NCBI GenBank assembly: GCA_903832665.1
Contig: CAILCG010000007.1
Location: 51,920-115,919 of the forward strand
Direction of reading: 5' to 3'
DNA: 64,000 nt
Source: an uncultured Methanomicrobiales archaeon
GTDB lineage: Archaea; Halobacteriota; Methanomicrobia; Methanomicrobiales; Methanospirillaceae
Shown: positions 1 to 10,113 of the stretch, piece after piece
Layout of the letters: each line of letters begins with the position of its first letter
Numbering within the stretch: position 1 is the stretch's first letter
Translations under genes and position numbers: made by a program
The notes under the pieces: model-generated
What the model was told of the DNA's origin: nothing
The model's input: only the letters and a program-made list of their open reading frames with translations
The model's database searches: none

Positions 1-19
1 AGGATGCTGACCTTTTTTG

Positions 20-1200
20 TTATACATCTCTCATAGTGAGGTTTTCGGGTGCCGCGTCACGAGGAATACCGATTTCAATATTTTTCGACCAGGCACAGTC
101 CATCGTTACCGGGACAAAGTGTTTTTGGGCCGGGGTGTTTGCCGGTAAATCCTTTTCGGGGATTTCTGCTGGTTTTGGAAACACGAACACGAATTTTGCT
201 CCACCTTCGCTGCTAATTGCGACTGTGCCCCGCAGCTGGCCGGTAAGCCTGCTTACCAGGCGGAGTCCCAGTGATGCCTGGTTTTCCAGGGTGATACCCT
301 TAGGCATTCCTGTCCCGTTGTCTGCAACAGTCACGGTTAAAATTGAGCATCTTCTGATGCAATAATGGTGAGCTCGCCGTCTTTCTTCTCTTTAAACGCA
401 TACTTTAAGCTGTTCGTAATCAGCTCATTGACGATGAGACCCATGGGTATTGCAATATTGATATCCACATAGATTTCAGGGATATCGAGTTCCAGCCGGA
501 CACTCTCATCATCAGCTTTGTACGACTGGAAGAGGTTTATTCCCAGGGCCTGGATATAGTCTTTTAAGGTGATGCGGGAGAAATCTTCTCCCCTGTAGAG
601 ATGCTCGTGCACGAGAGCCATCGACAATACCCGGGTCTGGCTGTCTTTCAGGGCCTCAATGGTCCGGGGATCAGAGAGTTTATTGATCTGCAGACTGAGA
701 AGGCTCGAGATGATCTGGAGATTGTTCTTGACCCGGTGGTGGATCTCCCGGAGGAGCGTCTCTTTTTCAGCCAGAGCTCCTTCAATGAGATCGGACATCT
801 TCTTCTTTTCTTTTTCAATCCGGCCCCGTTCGATCGCATAGCGCAGTGAGCGTGCGATCAACGGCCCGGTCATCTGGCCTTTGACAAGGTAGTCCTGTGC
901 ACCTTCCTTGAGAGCCGTCATGCCGGTCTCTTCACTGTCCAGCATGGTCAGTACCACGATCGGTAATTCTCCCGCCAGTCCCCTCACCCTCCGGAGGGTG
1001 TCGAGTCCCTGGCTGTCGGGAAGTCCAAGGTCGAGGAGAATAATATTGATCCTGCTATCGGCGAACCAGGGTATTGCTGTGGTCAACCGGTCGGCACAAA
1101 CGATAGTAAAAGACGATCCTTTTTGACCGGACAGCAGCTCGCGTATCATCTCTACATCAGCGGGATTGTCCTCAATCAAAAGAATCGTCATTACCTGCAC
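20..1200 (-). pseudogene. Response regulator fused to HisKA_2/HATPase histidine kinase, frameshifted
   Basis: A receiver domain (about residues 4-125, phospho-acceptor in the stretch [12 protein letters not shown]) is followed by a short coiled coil and a HisKA_2 dimerisation box with the motif [14 protein letters not shown], then a HATPase_c domain. The first frame ends at a TAA at 337-339, just after the N box. The remaining HATPase part (VADNGTGMP onward, to 20) lies in another frame. Adding one base near 342-347 would restore the reading [12 protein letters not shown]. It is probably a soluble signalling protein that receives phosphate and has its own kinase. It is last in a minus-strand unit with the Rcp1-like regulator and the PAS kinase. 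It is either a genuine pseudogene or a one-base sequencing deletion; I cannot tell which. Confidence 0.8.
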
Positions 1201-1201
1201 C

Positions 1202-1663
1202 TTATTTTTTTGACGGGAGTGTTACAATGGAGAACCAGAAGTTCTCAAAGGTTCGTACAATCTCGACAAATTCTGTAAATTTTACCGGCTTTGTTATGAA
1301 GCAGTTCGCATGAAGCCGGTATGATTCAAGAATATCCTTGTCATCTTTCGAGACGGTCATGATGACAACAGGGATAAATTTTAGCTTGTCATCGGCCTTG
1401 ATCTCTGCAAGAACTTCACGCCCGTCTTTGCGGGGCATGTTAAGGTCAAGAAGGATAAAATCCGGTGTCGGTGCCGAGGTATACCGGCCCTGCTTGCGGA
1501 GAAAATCCAGGGCCTCTACGCCGTCATTCACTACACTTAAGTTGTTGCAGAGTTTCGCATCCTGGAAGGCTTCCTGGGTAAGGGTGACATTTGCCGGATT
1601 GTCGTCGACCAGCAGTATTTCGACCGGTCGGGACCATTTTAGTATTTTTTCATTCGCATTCAT
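1202..1663 (-). CDS. Single-domain response regulator (Rcp1-like)
   Basis: A 153-residue protein consisting almost only of a receiver domain. The acidic pair is in [10 protein letters not shown], the phospho-acceptor Asp in [13 protein letters not shown], the switch Thr in [10 protein letters not shown], and the conserved Lys in FITKPVKF. There is no output domain, as in phytochrome-associated Rcp1-type regulators, so it probably passes phosphate between kinases or acts through protein contacts. It starts inside the end of the upstream PAS kinase (14-bp overlap) and stops 1 bp before the downstream receiver-kinase, which suggests one transcript. The reading frame is intact although both neighbours are broken. 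Confidence 0.9.
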   Translation of the reverse strand: MNANEKILKWSRPVEILLVDDNPANVTLTQEAFQDAKLCNNLSVVNDGVEALDFLRKQGRYTSAPTPDFILLDLNMPRKDGREVLAEIKADDKLKFIPVVIMTVSKDDKDILESYRLHANCFITKPVKFTEFVEIVRTFENFWFSIVTLPSKK

Positions 1664-3670
1664 GGTTTATCTCCTCCTTTCTTTTTGGGATAGTGAAATT
1701 AAACGTCGATCCATAACCGGGAACCGATTCGATCCAGATCGTACCGCCGTGTTGTTCTGCAATTCTCTTGCAGATTGCAAGACCGATACCGGTGCCGGGA
1801 TATTCATCCCGCGTGTGGAGGCGCTGGAAGATCTTAAAGATCCGGTCTGCGTACTGCGGATCGATACCAATCCCGTTGTCCGCAACAGAAAAGATCCAGT
1901 TGTTCTCATCCTGCTTTGCGAATATATGGACCTTCGATGCAACGTCGGGTTTATGGAATTTTATTGCATTGTTTACCAGGTTCTGGAACATCTTGGTGAT
2001 CTGTTCCCGGTCGGCAAAAATTGACGGGAGAGGATCGCGGTAATGACCGCATGGTGCTCCCTGGTGGCAACCTGGAGATCACTGAGCGCCAGACTAAGCG
2101 CGGTATTACTGTCTATAAGGACAAATTCGTGGGTCTGCTTCTGGACGCGTGAATAGGCCAAAAGATCCTGGATCATCTGCTGCATCCGCGTGGTCCCTTC
2201 GGTGATGAAGTCGAGATACTTGTCTGCCTTTTCATCGATTTTTCCATGATACCGGGCCACCAGGAGTTCAGTAAATCCCGATATTGCCCGGAGAGGTTCC
2301 TGCAGGTCATGGGAAGCGACATAGGCAAACTGCTGAAGTTCTATATTGGACCGGGCAAGTTCTGCAGCTTTGACAACAAGATCCTCTTCAAGTTTCTTGC
2401 GCACGGTTATGTTGCGTATGTTGCACTGGATGACCTTCTTGTTATTCACCATGTAGACATTACTGAGGAACTCGACAGCAATCTTTCTCCCGTCCGCAGT
2501 TTCGAGGGGCATATCTTCATACCGGACGTATTCCTTGCGTTGTAGTTCCTCGAAATTTTCTTTGTTGGCAACAATGTCCTTAAACAGCCCAATCTCCCAG
2601 AGTTTCTTTCCGAGAAACTGGTCGCGTGAAAATCCCAGCATCGTAATTAAGAACGGGTTTACTTCAACGATCTGCCCGGTCTCGGCATCAAGAATAAGAA
2701 TGCCATCCTGAGCCGTCTCAAAGAGCCTACGATAGCGGATTTCAGAAGCCACCTGGGCTTCCTCGGCCAGTTTTCGCTCGGTACTGTCCCGGATGTTGCA
2801 CTGGATGACTTTTTTGTTATTCACCATGTAGACGTTACTGATAAACTCTACGGCGATCTTCCGGCCATCTGCTGTCTCGGGTGGCAGATCCTCGTACCGG
2901 ATATATTCCTTGCGCTGCAATTCTTCGAAGTTTTCTTTGTTGGCCACGATGTCGTTGAACAACCCAATCTCCCAGAGTTTCTTCCCGAGAAACTGGTCGC
3001 GGGAGAACCCGAGCATAGTCATTAAAAAAGGATTCACCTCTACGATCTGCCCGGTCTTGGCATCAAGAATGAGAATCCCGTCCTGGGCAGTCTCAAAGAG
3101 TCTCCGGTAACGGATCTCAGAGGCATGCATCGCCTCTTCCGCCTGTTTGCGTTGAGTGATATCATGGCCAATGGTAGAAACGCCGATGAGCAGGTTTTGT
3201 GTATCCCTGATGGGGGATGCTGTCATAATAATATCGATGAGCCTGCCATCTTTCTTCCTTCGCAGGGCTTCGTACCGGATAACCGGTTCGCCCTTCTTGA
3301 TCCGTTCAAGAATCAATTGAGTGTCGTCCGGGTGTTCAGGAGGCACCAGAAGCGAGATGCTCCTGCCGACAATTTCCTGTGCAGAGTACCCATAGATCCG
3401 TTCGGCACCAACGTTCCAGCTTGTGATAGTTCCGTCCAGTGTTTTTGCGATGATCGCATCTTCTGAAAATTCCTCAATAACTGCGAGGCGTGCCCTCTCC
3501 TCACCTTCAAGTTTGCGATACTTATCAAAATCCGCCTGGAGACGTTTCAGCTGGTTGAATCGATCTTCAGCAAGCCGGGTCTGGGTATCAAGATCCTCTT
3601 TCAACTGCGTGAGTTCTGCCGTCATTTTGTCCTGCTGATTTTCAGATTTTTCCCGATTTCCTGGAGCCAT
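1650..3670 (-). pseudogene. Multi-PAS sensor histidine kinase, frameshifted before HATPase
   Basis: The order is an N-terminal coiled coil (about 1-65), PAS 1 (about 66-175), PAS 2 (about 183-300), PAS 3 (about 308-425), then HisKA with the phospho-accepting His in ASHDLQEPLRAISGF (about residue 454), then HATPase_c in another frame (FQNLVNNAIKFH, VADNGIGIDP, GTGIGLAI). The first frame stops at 1973. Adding one base near 2026-2033 would give ILxPSIFADREQITKMFQNL, the usual join. PAS 2 and PAS 3 are nearly identical with a 125-residue period, indicating recent duplication. No membrane segment is visible, so it probably senses cytoplasmic redox or ligand signals. The intact partner regulator overlaps its 3' end. 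Confidence 0.82.
2411..3124 (-). repeat. In-frame tandem duplication of a PAS domain
   Basis: Two 375-bp units (about 2750-3124 and 2411-2749) encode PAS domains that differ at only about a dozen residues. Both begin ASEIRYRRLFETAQDGILIL and share the LWEIGLF, VANKENFEEL and VYMVNNKKVIQCNIR blocks. The nucleotide sequences differ mostly at third positions, so the duplication is recent but not brand new. Confidence 0.85.
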
Positions 3671-3933
3671 TCCGGATGTGCACGTGAAAACAACCGCTGC
3701 TGTTGGACGCCGGTGTCCCCTGCAGAGAATGCCCTTATTGAGGCTGAGGAAAACACCTGTTCATCTTTTTTGGAAATTTTAGGCCTCAATATTCCCCACC
3801 GGCAAAGAAACAGCTGATAAGAATTTTTCAAAGGCCTGAGTTGATCCTGCCTGTGCTGTTGTGCTGGATATAGACCAAGGACTGTTATAAGGTCATTGTC
3901 AGGAAGCAGATTTTAGAACGAATGTTTCTTTCC

Positions 3934-4278
3934 TTATCCCACGTGAATCCGGAAGGAACCGGGTAAGTGCTCATGAAAACAGATCCCTGATTCAGGATCC
4001 ATTTTTTCCAAGGTCCGCTCAAGGACCCCATCAGAAAAGCGCTTTTTGCAAAACTTTACTTCGCAGGGAATGGAGATCACTTTTTTGTAGTGGAACCCGG
4101 TGTCAGATGCTGCGATGGTAATCGATGTTGACTGGTTTTCGAGATCTATTTTGATTTTTTCTTCGGCAATGCCTGGCATTTCGGTCAGGATATGGAAAAA
4201 TTTCCCATCTTCGATAAACGTGGTAACTGGTTCGATCATTTTTAACGGGGTGATCGTATTTGTATTTTCAGTTTCCAT
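3934..4278 (-). CDS. Hsp20/alpha-crystallin-like small heat shock protein
   Basis: A 114-residue protein with the layout of an alpha-crystallin domain: a first strand region around FIEDGKFFHILTEMPG, then EEKIKIDLENQ, a strand with ITIAASDTGFHYKKVISIP, and the closing SDGVLERTLEK, which corresponds to the family's 'NGVLEVxxPK' strand. The usual C-terminal IxI anchor is not obvious, and the tail instead runs to FRIHVG. The likely role is holding unfolded protein in the cytoplasm. It stands alone, followed at 4279 by about 1.2 kb of non-coding DNA. Family assignment is from motif shape only; a generic HSP20-like fold without chaperone function is possible. Confidence 0.65.
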   Translation of the reverse strand: METENTNTITPLKMIEPVTTFIEDGKFFHILTEMPGIAEEKIKIDLENQSTSITIAASDTGFHYKKVISIPCEVKFCKKRFSDGVLERTLEKMDPESGICFHEHLPGSFRIHVG

Positions 4279-4772
4279 ATTCTTTGCTTCTCCTGTTTCC
4301 TTATGCGGGCCCCGTATGTTTTGCCGGGGTGAAAATTACGGATTGACATTACGGCCACAAAAAGGTATGACGGAATGCTGTTTTATTCCGGCATGAATTT
4401 CGTGAACCTTACTAAAGCCTTGTATATGGGGTTGTTTCGTTGGAGTGTTGCTTTGGAGATTGTTCCTTCGTTGTGGGCAGCCAGCGGTGGTCAGAGTCCG
4501 GCCCCCGGACCCGTTTTGCTGTCGTTCCACACCGGGTTTGCTAATTTCCTGCTGTAAACCTGGTCGAATGAGGTATTTTTATTCTCAAAGATGACGTTCC
4601 ACCTCCATTTAAGTTGGATTAACCGTTGACTACGTGTCCATGGAAGAAGATAAACCTGACTGGATTTTGCAAATCTTGTTTCGTTTGTGATGAAAATTTT
4701 GAAAACTTCTGATGAAATTGGCGGGCGAATGGAAATTGAGTTCGGGATGCAAAATTTTCATGGCTCTGGCGC

Positions 4773-4803
4773 GAAGTCTTTGACTTCATGCAGGTTTTTT
4801 TTT
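4773..4803 (+). terminator. Hairpin plus T-tract inside repeat copy A
   Basis: A perfect stem GAAGTC-TTT-GACTTC (4773-4787) is followed 7 bases later by nine T residues. In copy B (62349-62363) the stem reads GAAGTC/GATTTC, keeping pairing through a G-U wobble. In the partial unit at 5343 one pair is lost. This looks like an intrinsic-terminator module carried by each direct repeat. Confidence 0.5.
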
Positions 4804-4964
4804 ACAAATATACCCTGCGACGCTCCTCATACCGGCAAGATTTTTTCCGGATGGAAAGATAAACTCGTGGCCCGGTTGCTGAGGTCATGGAGTAGCCGGA
4901 TCTATTGCCACGTCGATCGTTCCATTCTTCGTCGCAGGGTAATCGATTTTTACGGGTGAGACGA

Positions 4965-5261
4965 TCAGAGCGGATTTTGGGCTCCGTTTGGTGTCTCCGG
5001 GGGGTTTTGCGTACCGCATTCGCAAAAAAGCGTACCCTTTTTTTCGGGCAGAGGTGATTTCAGCCACGGATGGGAATATATCAGGGCAAATCGCGCCCGG
5101 AAAAGTACCTCTTTAGACCGCTTTGGGGGGCGAAAAAAAGGGGTGTGGCTGGTTTTATCCGGAGCGGGTGGTCGATCCGGGTCCGGAGGGGGGTAGTGGA
5201 GCGGGAAACGGGTGATCGGGGTTTTACGTCGGAGAAATAGAGAGGTGGTGCTTTTTGTCAT
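4965..5261 (-). CDS. Conserved open frame within the dispersed repeat (function unknown)
   Basis: A 98-codon frame on the minus strand inside repeat copy A. The same frame is open in copy B (62542-62958), and its last 75 or so residues align well: PPPDPxRPP, DKTSH, FFRPPKRSKE, RARFA, YSHP, LKS, LPE, LF-ECGTQNP-E-PNG-QN-L. The composition is proline- and arginine-rich with no recognisable domain. The frame could be kept open by chance in a GC-rich repeat, or it could be a real small protein spread with the element. I do not assign a function. Confidence 0.3.
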   Translation of the reverse strand: MTKSTTSLFLRRKTPITRFPLHYPPPDPDRPPAPDKTSHTPFFRPPKRSKEVLFRARFALIYSHPWLKSPLPEKKGTLFCECGTQNPPETPNGAQNPL

Positions 5262-5470
5262 GAAAATTTTTAAAAACTTCTGATGGAATTGTGGACGAAT
5301 GGAAATTGAGTCTGGAGCGCAAAATTTTCATTGCTTTGGTGCGAAATCTTTGACTTCATGCAGGTTTTTTTATAAAAAAATGGATTTAACTGCAAACGAT
5401 GAAAAGAGATTCAACGTGCCGGTATGAATGGAACCGGAAAACCGGTTTTTTGTTATCGCCCATTCCGGTA

Positions 5471-6817
5471 TTATTTCTCGCCCGTGGCCGTTTTCATACC
5501 GATTTCGCTCCCGAGAATATGCTGGAATACCTGTTTGAAATCATTGAGCCTCTGGCTGATGTGCTTTTTTCCTTTTTCGGTAGTGCAGTACAATTTGGAT
5601 TTTCCTGAAACTCTGATCTCGAAATTTCCGTCTTCCATGAGATCATGGAGGATCGTGTACACACGTGCCTGCGGGATGAGAACCTGGTACCGGTTGTGGA
5701 TCTCATGAACGATATCATAGCCGGAGATCGGTTTGTCCAACAGGGAAAGGACCACCGGCTCCAATGACTTCCTGACAACATCGTCAATGGTTGACTGGGG
5801 AACAACCGATATCACCTCTGAAGAAAAAGTATGTTGGGCAAATGAAAGTGTTGTTTCTTTGCCGGTTGATACGATGATCTTGGGAATTCCCTCAGCCAGG
5901 ATTTTTATGAGGGTATGATCGATCTTTCCAATATTCATGGCAATGATCCCCGACACGGGAATCCCTTTCTCTTTTTTTGAAAGAAGTAATTTCCTGATCG
6001 CCAGGATATCATCGAACTCATCGGTTTCAGAAAAATCAAGCAGGATCTGGAGTGATTTCATCGATCCTTCATAGAGCAGGGATTCAGTGCATTTTTCAAG
6101 GGCTGGCAGCAGGGCATACACTTCGTTTCTTCTCATCCTGCAGGTATAGAGTTCCCTTTTCTGGATCTCTTTGGGGAAATATTTCGGGAGGGTGGACTGG
6201 AAGTATGCAAACAGGTTGCGTCCGCCTTTTTTCATACACTCTTCCAGTGCAAATTTAAAGATTGGTTCTTTTACTACCTGGTCGGTATAGAGGAAGAGAA
6301 CGATATCATTGAAGATGTCATTTAACAGTACCGTTTTGATCTCCGGCAGGTCGAGATACGCCAGAGTCTCCGGCTCAGGAATGCCGGTTTCCATGCCCGG
6401 TGAACTATTTTCCTGTGCGGATTTCCTGAGACGCTCTTCTTCTTTTTCCGTTGCCTTCCTGAATAGGGCAACTTCAATGGCGGCTTTGATCTCCAGTTCA
6501 TTGAAGGGTTTTACAATGTACCCATAGGGTCTCACACTTTTTGCTTTCTGGATGATAGCATCGTCTGCGTAGGAGGTAACAAAAACTACCGGAATATCCA
6601 GTTCCTCGGTGATTATTTTTGCAGCTTCAATGCCATTCATCTTACCGGGCATCACGATATCCATCAGTACGAGGTCGGGCAGTAAACGCCGGGCCCTGTC
6701 GACCGCATCTTCGCCGGAAGCGGCCATACCTGCAACGGGATATCCCATGGTGGTCAAGCGCTCTTCCAGCTGCATCGATATGATCGCTTCATCATCAACA
6801 ACAAGTATATTCGACAT
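5471..6817 (-). CDS. Receiver - MEDS/DcmR-like - PadR-type winged helix transcription regulator
   Basis: A 448-residue regulator. The receiver domain (3-120) has ILVVDDE, DLVLMDIVMPGKMNG and the Lys in GYIVKPF. A middle domain (about 155-370; YLDLPEIKTVLLNDI, FLYTDQVV, FALEECMKKGG, LLYEGSMKSLQILLDF) resembles the MEDS/DcmR-type sensor fold of methanogens. The C-terminus (about 370-440; LEPVVLSLLDKPISGYDIV, QARVYTILHDLMEDG, LYCTTEKGKKHI) is a PadR-like winged helix. It lies 5 bp after the kinase ending at 6823, so the two form a two-component pair. A phosphorylation-controlled PadR repressor or activator is the natural reading; its targets are unknown. The middle-domain call is the least certain part. 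Confidence 0.8.
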   Translation of the reverse strand: MSNILVVDDEAIISMQLEERLTTMGYPVAGMAASGEDAVDRARRLLPDLVLMDIVMPGKMNGIEAAKIITEELDIPVVFVTSYADDAIIQKAKSVRPYGYIVKPFNELEIKAAIEVALFRKATEKEEERLRKSAQENSSPGMETGIPEPETLAYLDLPEIKTVLLNDIFNDIVLFLYTDQVVKEPIFKFALEECMKKGGRNLFAYFQSTLPKYFPKEIQKRELYTCRMRRNEVYALLPALEKCTESLLYEGSMKSLQILLDFSETDEFDDILAIRKLLLSKKEKGIPVSGIIAMNIGKIDHTLIKILAEGIPKIIVSTGKETTLSFAQHTFSSEVISVVPQSTIDDVVRKSLEPVVLSLLDKPISGYDIVHEIHNRYQVLIPQARVYTILHDLMEDGNFEIRVSGKSKLYCTTEKGKKHISQRLNDFKQVFQHILGSEIGMKTATGEK

Positions 6818-6822
6818 ATTTT

Positions 6823-7887
6823 TCAGGCTCCTGTGATTATTGAGGGAAATTCTATACCGATTTCTGCACCGTTCTGGCTCTCGACCATCAGTTTCCCTTT
6901 CAACTGGTGCTGCACCAGGGTCCGGATCAGTTTGAGTCCGAGACTTTTTGACAGGCTGATATCGAAATTATTGGGTAATCCGACCCCGTCGTCCCTGACG
7001 GTTATTTTTATCAGATCGTTTGCCATCCGGGCAGAAATGATAATTTTTCCCTGTTTCTTTCCGGTGAAGGCATGCTTGTACGCGTTTGAGAGGATCTCAT
7101 TTACCACGAGTGCACAGGGAAGGGCCAGATCTACCGGGAGAAATATTTCATCTGAATTTATCTCGCAGCTGATCTCGTGGCCCTTGTGCGAAAAAATATT
7201 TGTTAATGCCAGGACCTGATCCCTGAACTGATCGGTGATATTGATCTTTCCCATCAGTTTGCTTTCATACAGCCGGGTATGGATCTGTGCCATGGTCTGG
7301 ATTTTGAGCATGATATCGGTCAGCACAGAATTTATCGATTCGTCAGTAGAACGCATCATGGTCATATCGAGGAGTCCCGATATCAGCTGGAGATTATTTT
7401 TGACCCGGTGATGGATCTCACGAAGCAGTACTTCTTTTTCCTCAACTGATGCGACCAGTTTCTCTTCTGCATGCTTGCGCTCGGTAATGTCCCGGTAACT
7501 CCAGACTCTTCCGACCAGGCAGTCCCCTATCTTTTGGGGCTTTGAGTAGCGTTCGAAGATTTTCCCGTCATTGAATTCGATCATGTCGAAACTTTCGCGT
7601 GACGATTTGGACTCAAGATCCCTGATATTGGCAAGAAATTCCCTGGGGTTTCTGAGTTGTGGCAGGATATGATTCAGGACTGCTTCGTTGTTTCCCGATT
7701 CCAGCAGCTCCACGGGGATATTCCACATGTTCATAAAATTCTGGTTGTAACTGGTAATTTTTCCCTGCATGTCGACGACACAGATGCCGTCTGCAGTAGA
7801 TTCAAGCGATGCATTGAGGAGTGAAAGGGTATTTTTCAGATTGATATCCGCTAACTTCCGGTGCCAGATCTCTTCTTTGAGGGTCAC
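6823..7887 (-). CDS. PAS-HisKA_2 sensor histidine kinase, probably 5'-truncated
   Basis: The visible protein has a PAS domain (about 25-135, [15 protein letters not shown] onward), a HisKA_2 box [14 protein letters not shown] and a HATPase_c domain ([23 protein letters not shown]). The GTG at 7887 is only the first usable start. Kinase-like coding sequence ([11 protein letters not shown]) continues in frame upstream to about 7920, where it meets a truncated gene on the other strand. The protein has therefore probably lost N-terminal sensor domains and its promoter. It pairs with the downstream PadR-type regulator, 5 bp away. Either a deletion or a misjoin explains the cut. Confidence 0.78.
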   Translation of the reverse strand: MTLKEEIWHRKLADINLKNTLSLLNASLESTADGICVVDMQGKITSYNQNFMNMWNIPVELLESGNNEAVLNHILPQLRNPREFLANIRDLESKSSRESFDMIEFNDGKIFERYSKPQKIGDCLVGRVWSYRDITERKHAEEKLVASVEEKEVLLREIHHRVKNNLQLISGLLDMTMMRSTDESINSVLTDIMLKIQTMAQIHTRLYESKLMGKINITDQFRDQVLALTNIFSHKGHEISCEINSDEIFLPVDLALPCALVVNEILSNAYKHAFTGKKQGKIIISARMANDLIKITVRDDGVGLPNNFDISLSKSLGLKLIRTLVQHQLKGKLMVESQNGAEIGIEFPSIITGA

Positions 7888-7920
7888 GTTGATTTTTGCA
7901 AATTCAGATGCCTGGCGTTT

Positions 7921-10113
7921 GTGACCAACTTGACCGGAACAACCGCAGTAACCTTCGGCGCTATAGCAGCAACCTCGTATCTGGTTAACAGCCCGACACA
8001 GATCACCGCCATAACTCCCGCAAGTGCGGCAGGAGCCGTTAATGTTGCAGTCACCACCGTCGGTGGCATTGCAACCGGGATAAACGCGTACACGTATGCA
8101 TTAGGCCCGACATTCATCAGCATCGCACCGGTATCCGGTCTGATTCTTGGTGGGAACTCAGTAGTTATTACCGGGACCAACTTAACCGGCGCATCAACAG
8201 TAACCTTTGGCGGAGCAGCAGCAACCGGTCTCTCGGTTGTCAATGATTCATCTTTAACTGCAGTAACACCCGCCCATGTGGCAGGACTTGCCGTAGTTGT
8301 GGTCACCACACCAAACGGCACAGCAACCGGGACATATACCCACGTAGCGCCAGTCCCGACCTTCACCAGCATCGCGCCGGTATCCGGTTCAACGAATGGT
8401 GGTACCTTGGTAACCATTACCGGAACCGGCCTAACAGCAGCAACAGCAGTAACATTTGAAGGTGTCGCAGCAACCTCCGTTGTAGTCGTCAACGATACCT
8501 CAATTACCGCAACCTCACCGCTCCACGCATCCGGTGTAGTTAACGTCAACGTTACCACAGCCGGTGGCGTTGCAGCAGGCACAGGAAAATATACCTACGT
8601 GGTATTGGTCCCGTCCGTGAACCTCGGAATAGCGAATAATTTCGTTATCCTGGCAAAAACCGGAATCTCAACAACCGGAACAACCCTCATTACGGGAGAT
8701 ATTGGGGTAAGTCCGGCCGCAGCAACGTACATGACCGGATTTGGTCTTGTCGCGGATGCCACCAACCAGTTTTCCACATCGCCTCAGATTGTGGGAAGGG
8801 CATATGCAGCGAATTATGCAGATCCCACTCCCGCTACCATGACCACAGCAATCAGCAACATGGAAACAGCATACACTGATGCCGCAGGACGAACACTTCC
8901 CGATGCAACGGAATTGTATGCAGGAAATCTTGGTGGAAAGACCCTTACCCCCGGCCTGTACAAATGGTCGACAGGTGTCCTCATACCAACGTCAACCGAT
9001 CTCACCCTGGATGCCCAGGGTAATGCAGATGCAGTCTGGATCTTCCAGATCGCGCAAGACCTCACCATGGATTCTGCGTCACGGGTTGTATTGACCAATG
9101 GCGCAAAAGCTGAGAATGTCTACTGGCAGATTGCCGGTCCCGCTGGTGCGATCATCGGCCCAGGCGCCCACGCTCAGGGAACCCTCCTCACACAAAAAGC
9201 GATCACCATGGATAGCGGAGCAACCCTGGACGGGAAAGCGCTTGCCCAGACCGCGGTTACCTTAATCGCGAACAGAATCAACGGGCCGATCCCAACCCCC
9301 GTGATCGTAGTACCTTCGGACGTACGTCCCTCAGGTGGCTCCGATACCTATCCGAATGCACCCCTGGGATCCTCGGATTACGTCGCATCACCTGAACTCA
9401 ATGTCCAGCTGGCACCAACCCAGCAACCGGTACCAGTAGCAGGCTCAGGAGTTACCCCGATCTACGGAACCGGTACTCTCGTAAGCAACCCGCTTTCCGC
9501 AGATATTGTTGATATGCCAGGAGTCGCAGTATCGTGGAACACCCAGATCAATGAGTACTCGGCATCAACGGATGCCCGGATTACCACGGTAATCCTGCAG
9601 AAAGTGGATGCATCAATTCTGAATGCGTTTGCAACTGCACTTCATAATGTCGGTCTCGAGCTCGGAAACCTTGCTTACGTCATGATTGCCCAGAAGACCG
9701 GTGTAACACCCACCGGCCCGGCAACCGTGACCATGACCGCTTCCCAGAACTGGGTTACCCAGAATGGCGGTATGGACGCAATTAGAATCATTGCAATCTC
9801 TGATGACGGTGTTACCGAAGTGCTGACTCCCTCGTTTGCCGGGTACGACCGTGACAGCGGTTACCTGACCTTCAAGGCAACAACATCCCACAGCCTCTGG
9901 ATAACAGGACTGGTTGCAGTCACCCCGTACACTCCGGGAGCACCCGTTTCCGGTCAGGCACCCAAGGGCCAGATGGCACCCCCCCAGACCCAGGGAGATT
10001 CAGCAATCCCCGGGACGTCTACCGGCATGCCAATCATGTTAGTGGGCGGTATACTTGCAGCGCTTGCAATCATCGGTATTGCCCTGATGGTATACATCCG
10101 GCGGAATAAATGA
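7921..10113 (+). pseudogene. Surface protein with TIG repeats and DUF3494 ice-binding-like domain, 5'-truncated
   Basis: The reading frame opens in the middle of a TIG/IPT repeat ([12 protein letters not shown]), with no signal peptide. Two full TIG repeats follow (each PTFxSIAPVSG to the next), then a DUF3494 domain (about residues 233-454; TTGTTLITGDIGVSP, ELYAGNLGGKTLTPGLYKWS, LTLDAQGNADAVWIFQI, AENVYWQIAGPAGAIIGPGA, GKALAQTAVTL). Next come a Ser/Pro linker, a PGF-pre-PGF-like beta domain, and a C-terminal membrane anchor ending YIRRNK. DUF3494 is the fold of bacterial and algal ice-binding proteins and of related adhesins. Without the 5' part it could not be exported, so this copy is probably a remnant unless the join at about 7920 is an assembly error. 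Confidence 0.8.

Larger units (their letters stand above)
4684..5375 (+). repeat. Dispersed repeat element, copy A (unit plus partial second unit)
   Basis: A unit of about 570 bp runs from 4684 to about 5253. It is followed by a second copy of its first 120 bp (about 5254-5375), so the core is flanked by direct repeats. The whole arrangement recurs at 62261-62905 with the same order of blocks: AAACTTC near the start, CGAATGGAAATTGAG, TTTGACTTCATGCAGG plus T-tract, GGATGGAAAGATAA, CGTGGCCCGGTTGCTG, GGGGTTTTGCGTACCGCATT, TTTAGACCGCTTTGGGGGG. The two copies can be aligned by eye along their whole length with scattered differences. I see no transposase and no terminal inverted repeats. Confidence 0.85.
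4279..5470. other. 1.2-kb gene-poor region carrying a dispersed repeat
   Basis: The left third (4279-4683) has no convincing gene. It contains two compact hairpins: CGGAAT/ATTCCG near 4370-4390 and a perfect GTCCGG-CCC-CCGGAC at 4496-4510. From 4684 to about 5375 it is filled by copy A of a repeat that recurs at 62.3-62.9 kb, described separately. The last 100 bp before the converging response-regulator gene show nothing further. Confidence 0.7.

Noticed and set aside
3622..3831. A 69-codon frame overlapping the start of the multi-PAS kinase
   Set aside because: There is no recognisable domain. I considered it as a shifted N-terminal part of the kinase but could not show a convincing join.
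4375..4557. A 60-codon frame in the gap after the Hsp20-like gene
   Set aside because: It has no ribosome binding site and no family features, and it runs through hairpins in a gene-poor region.
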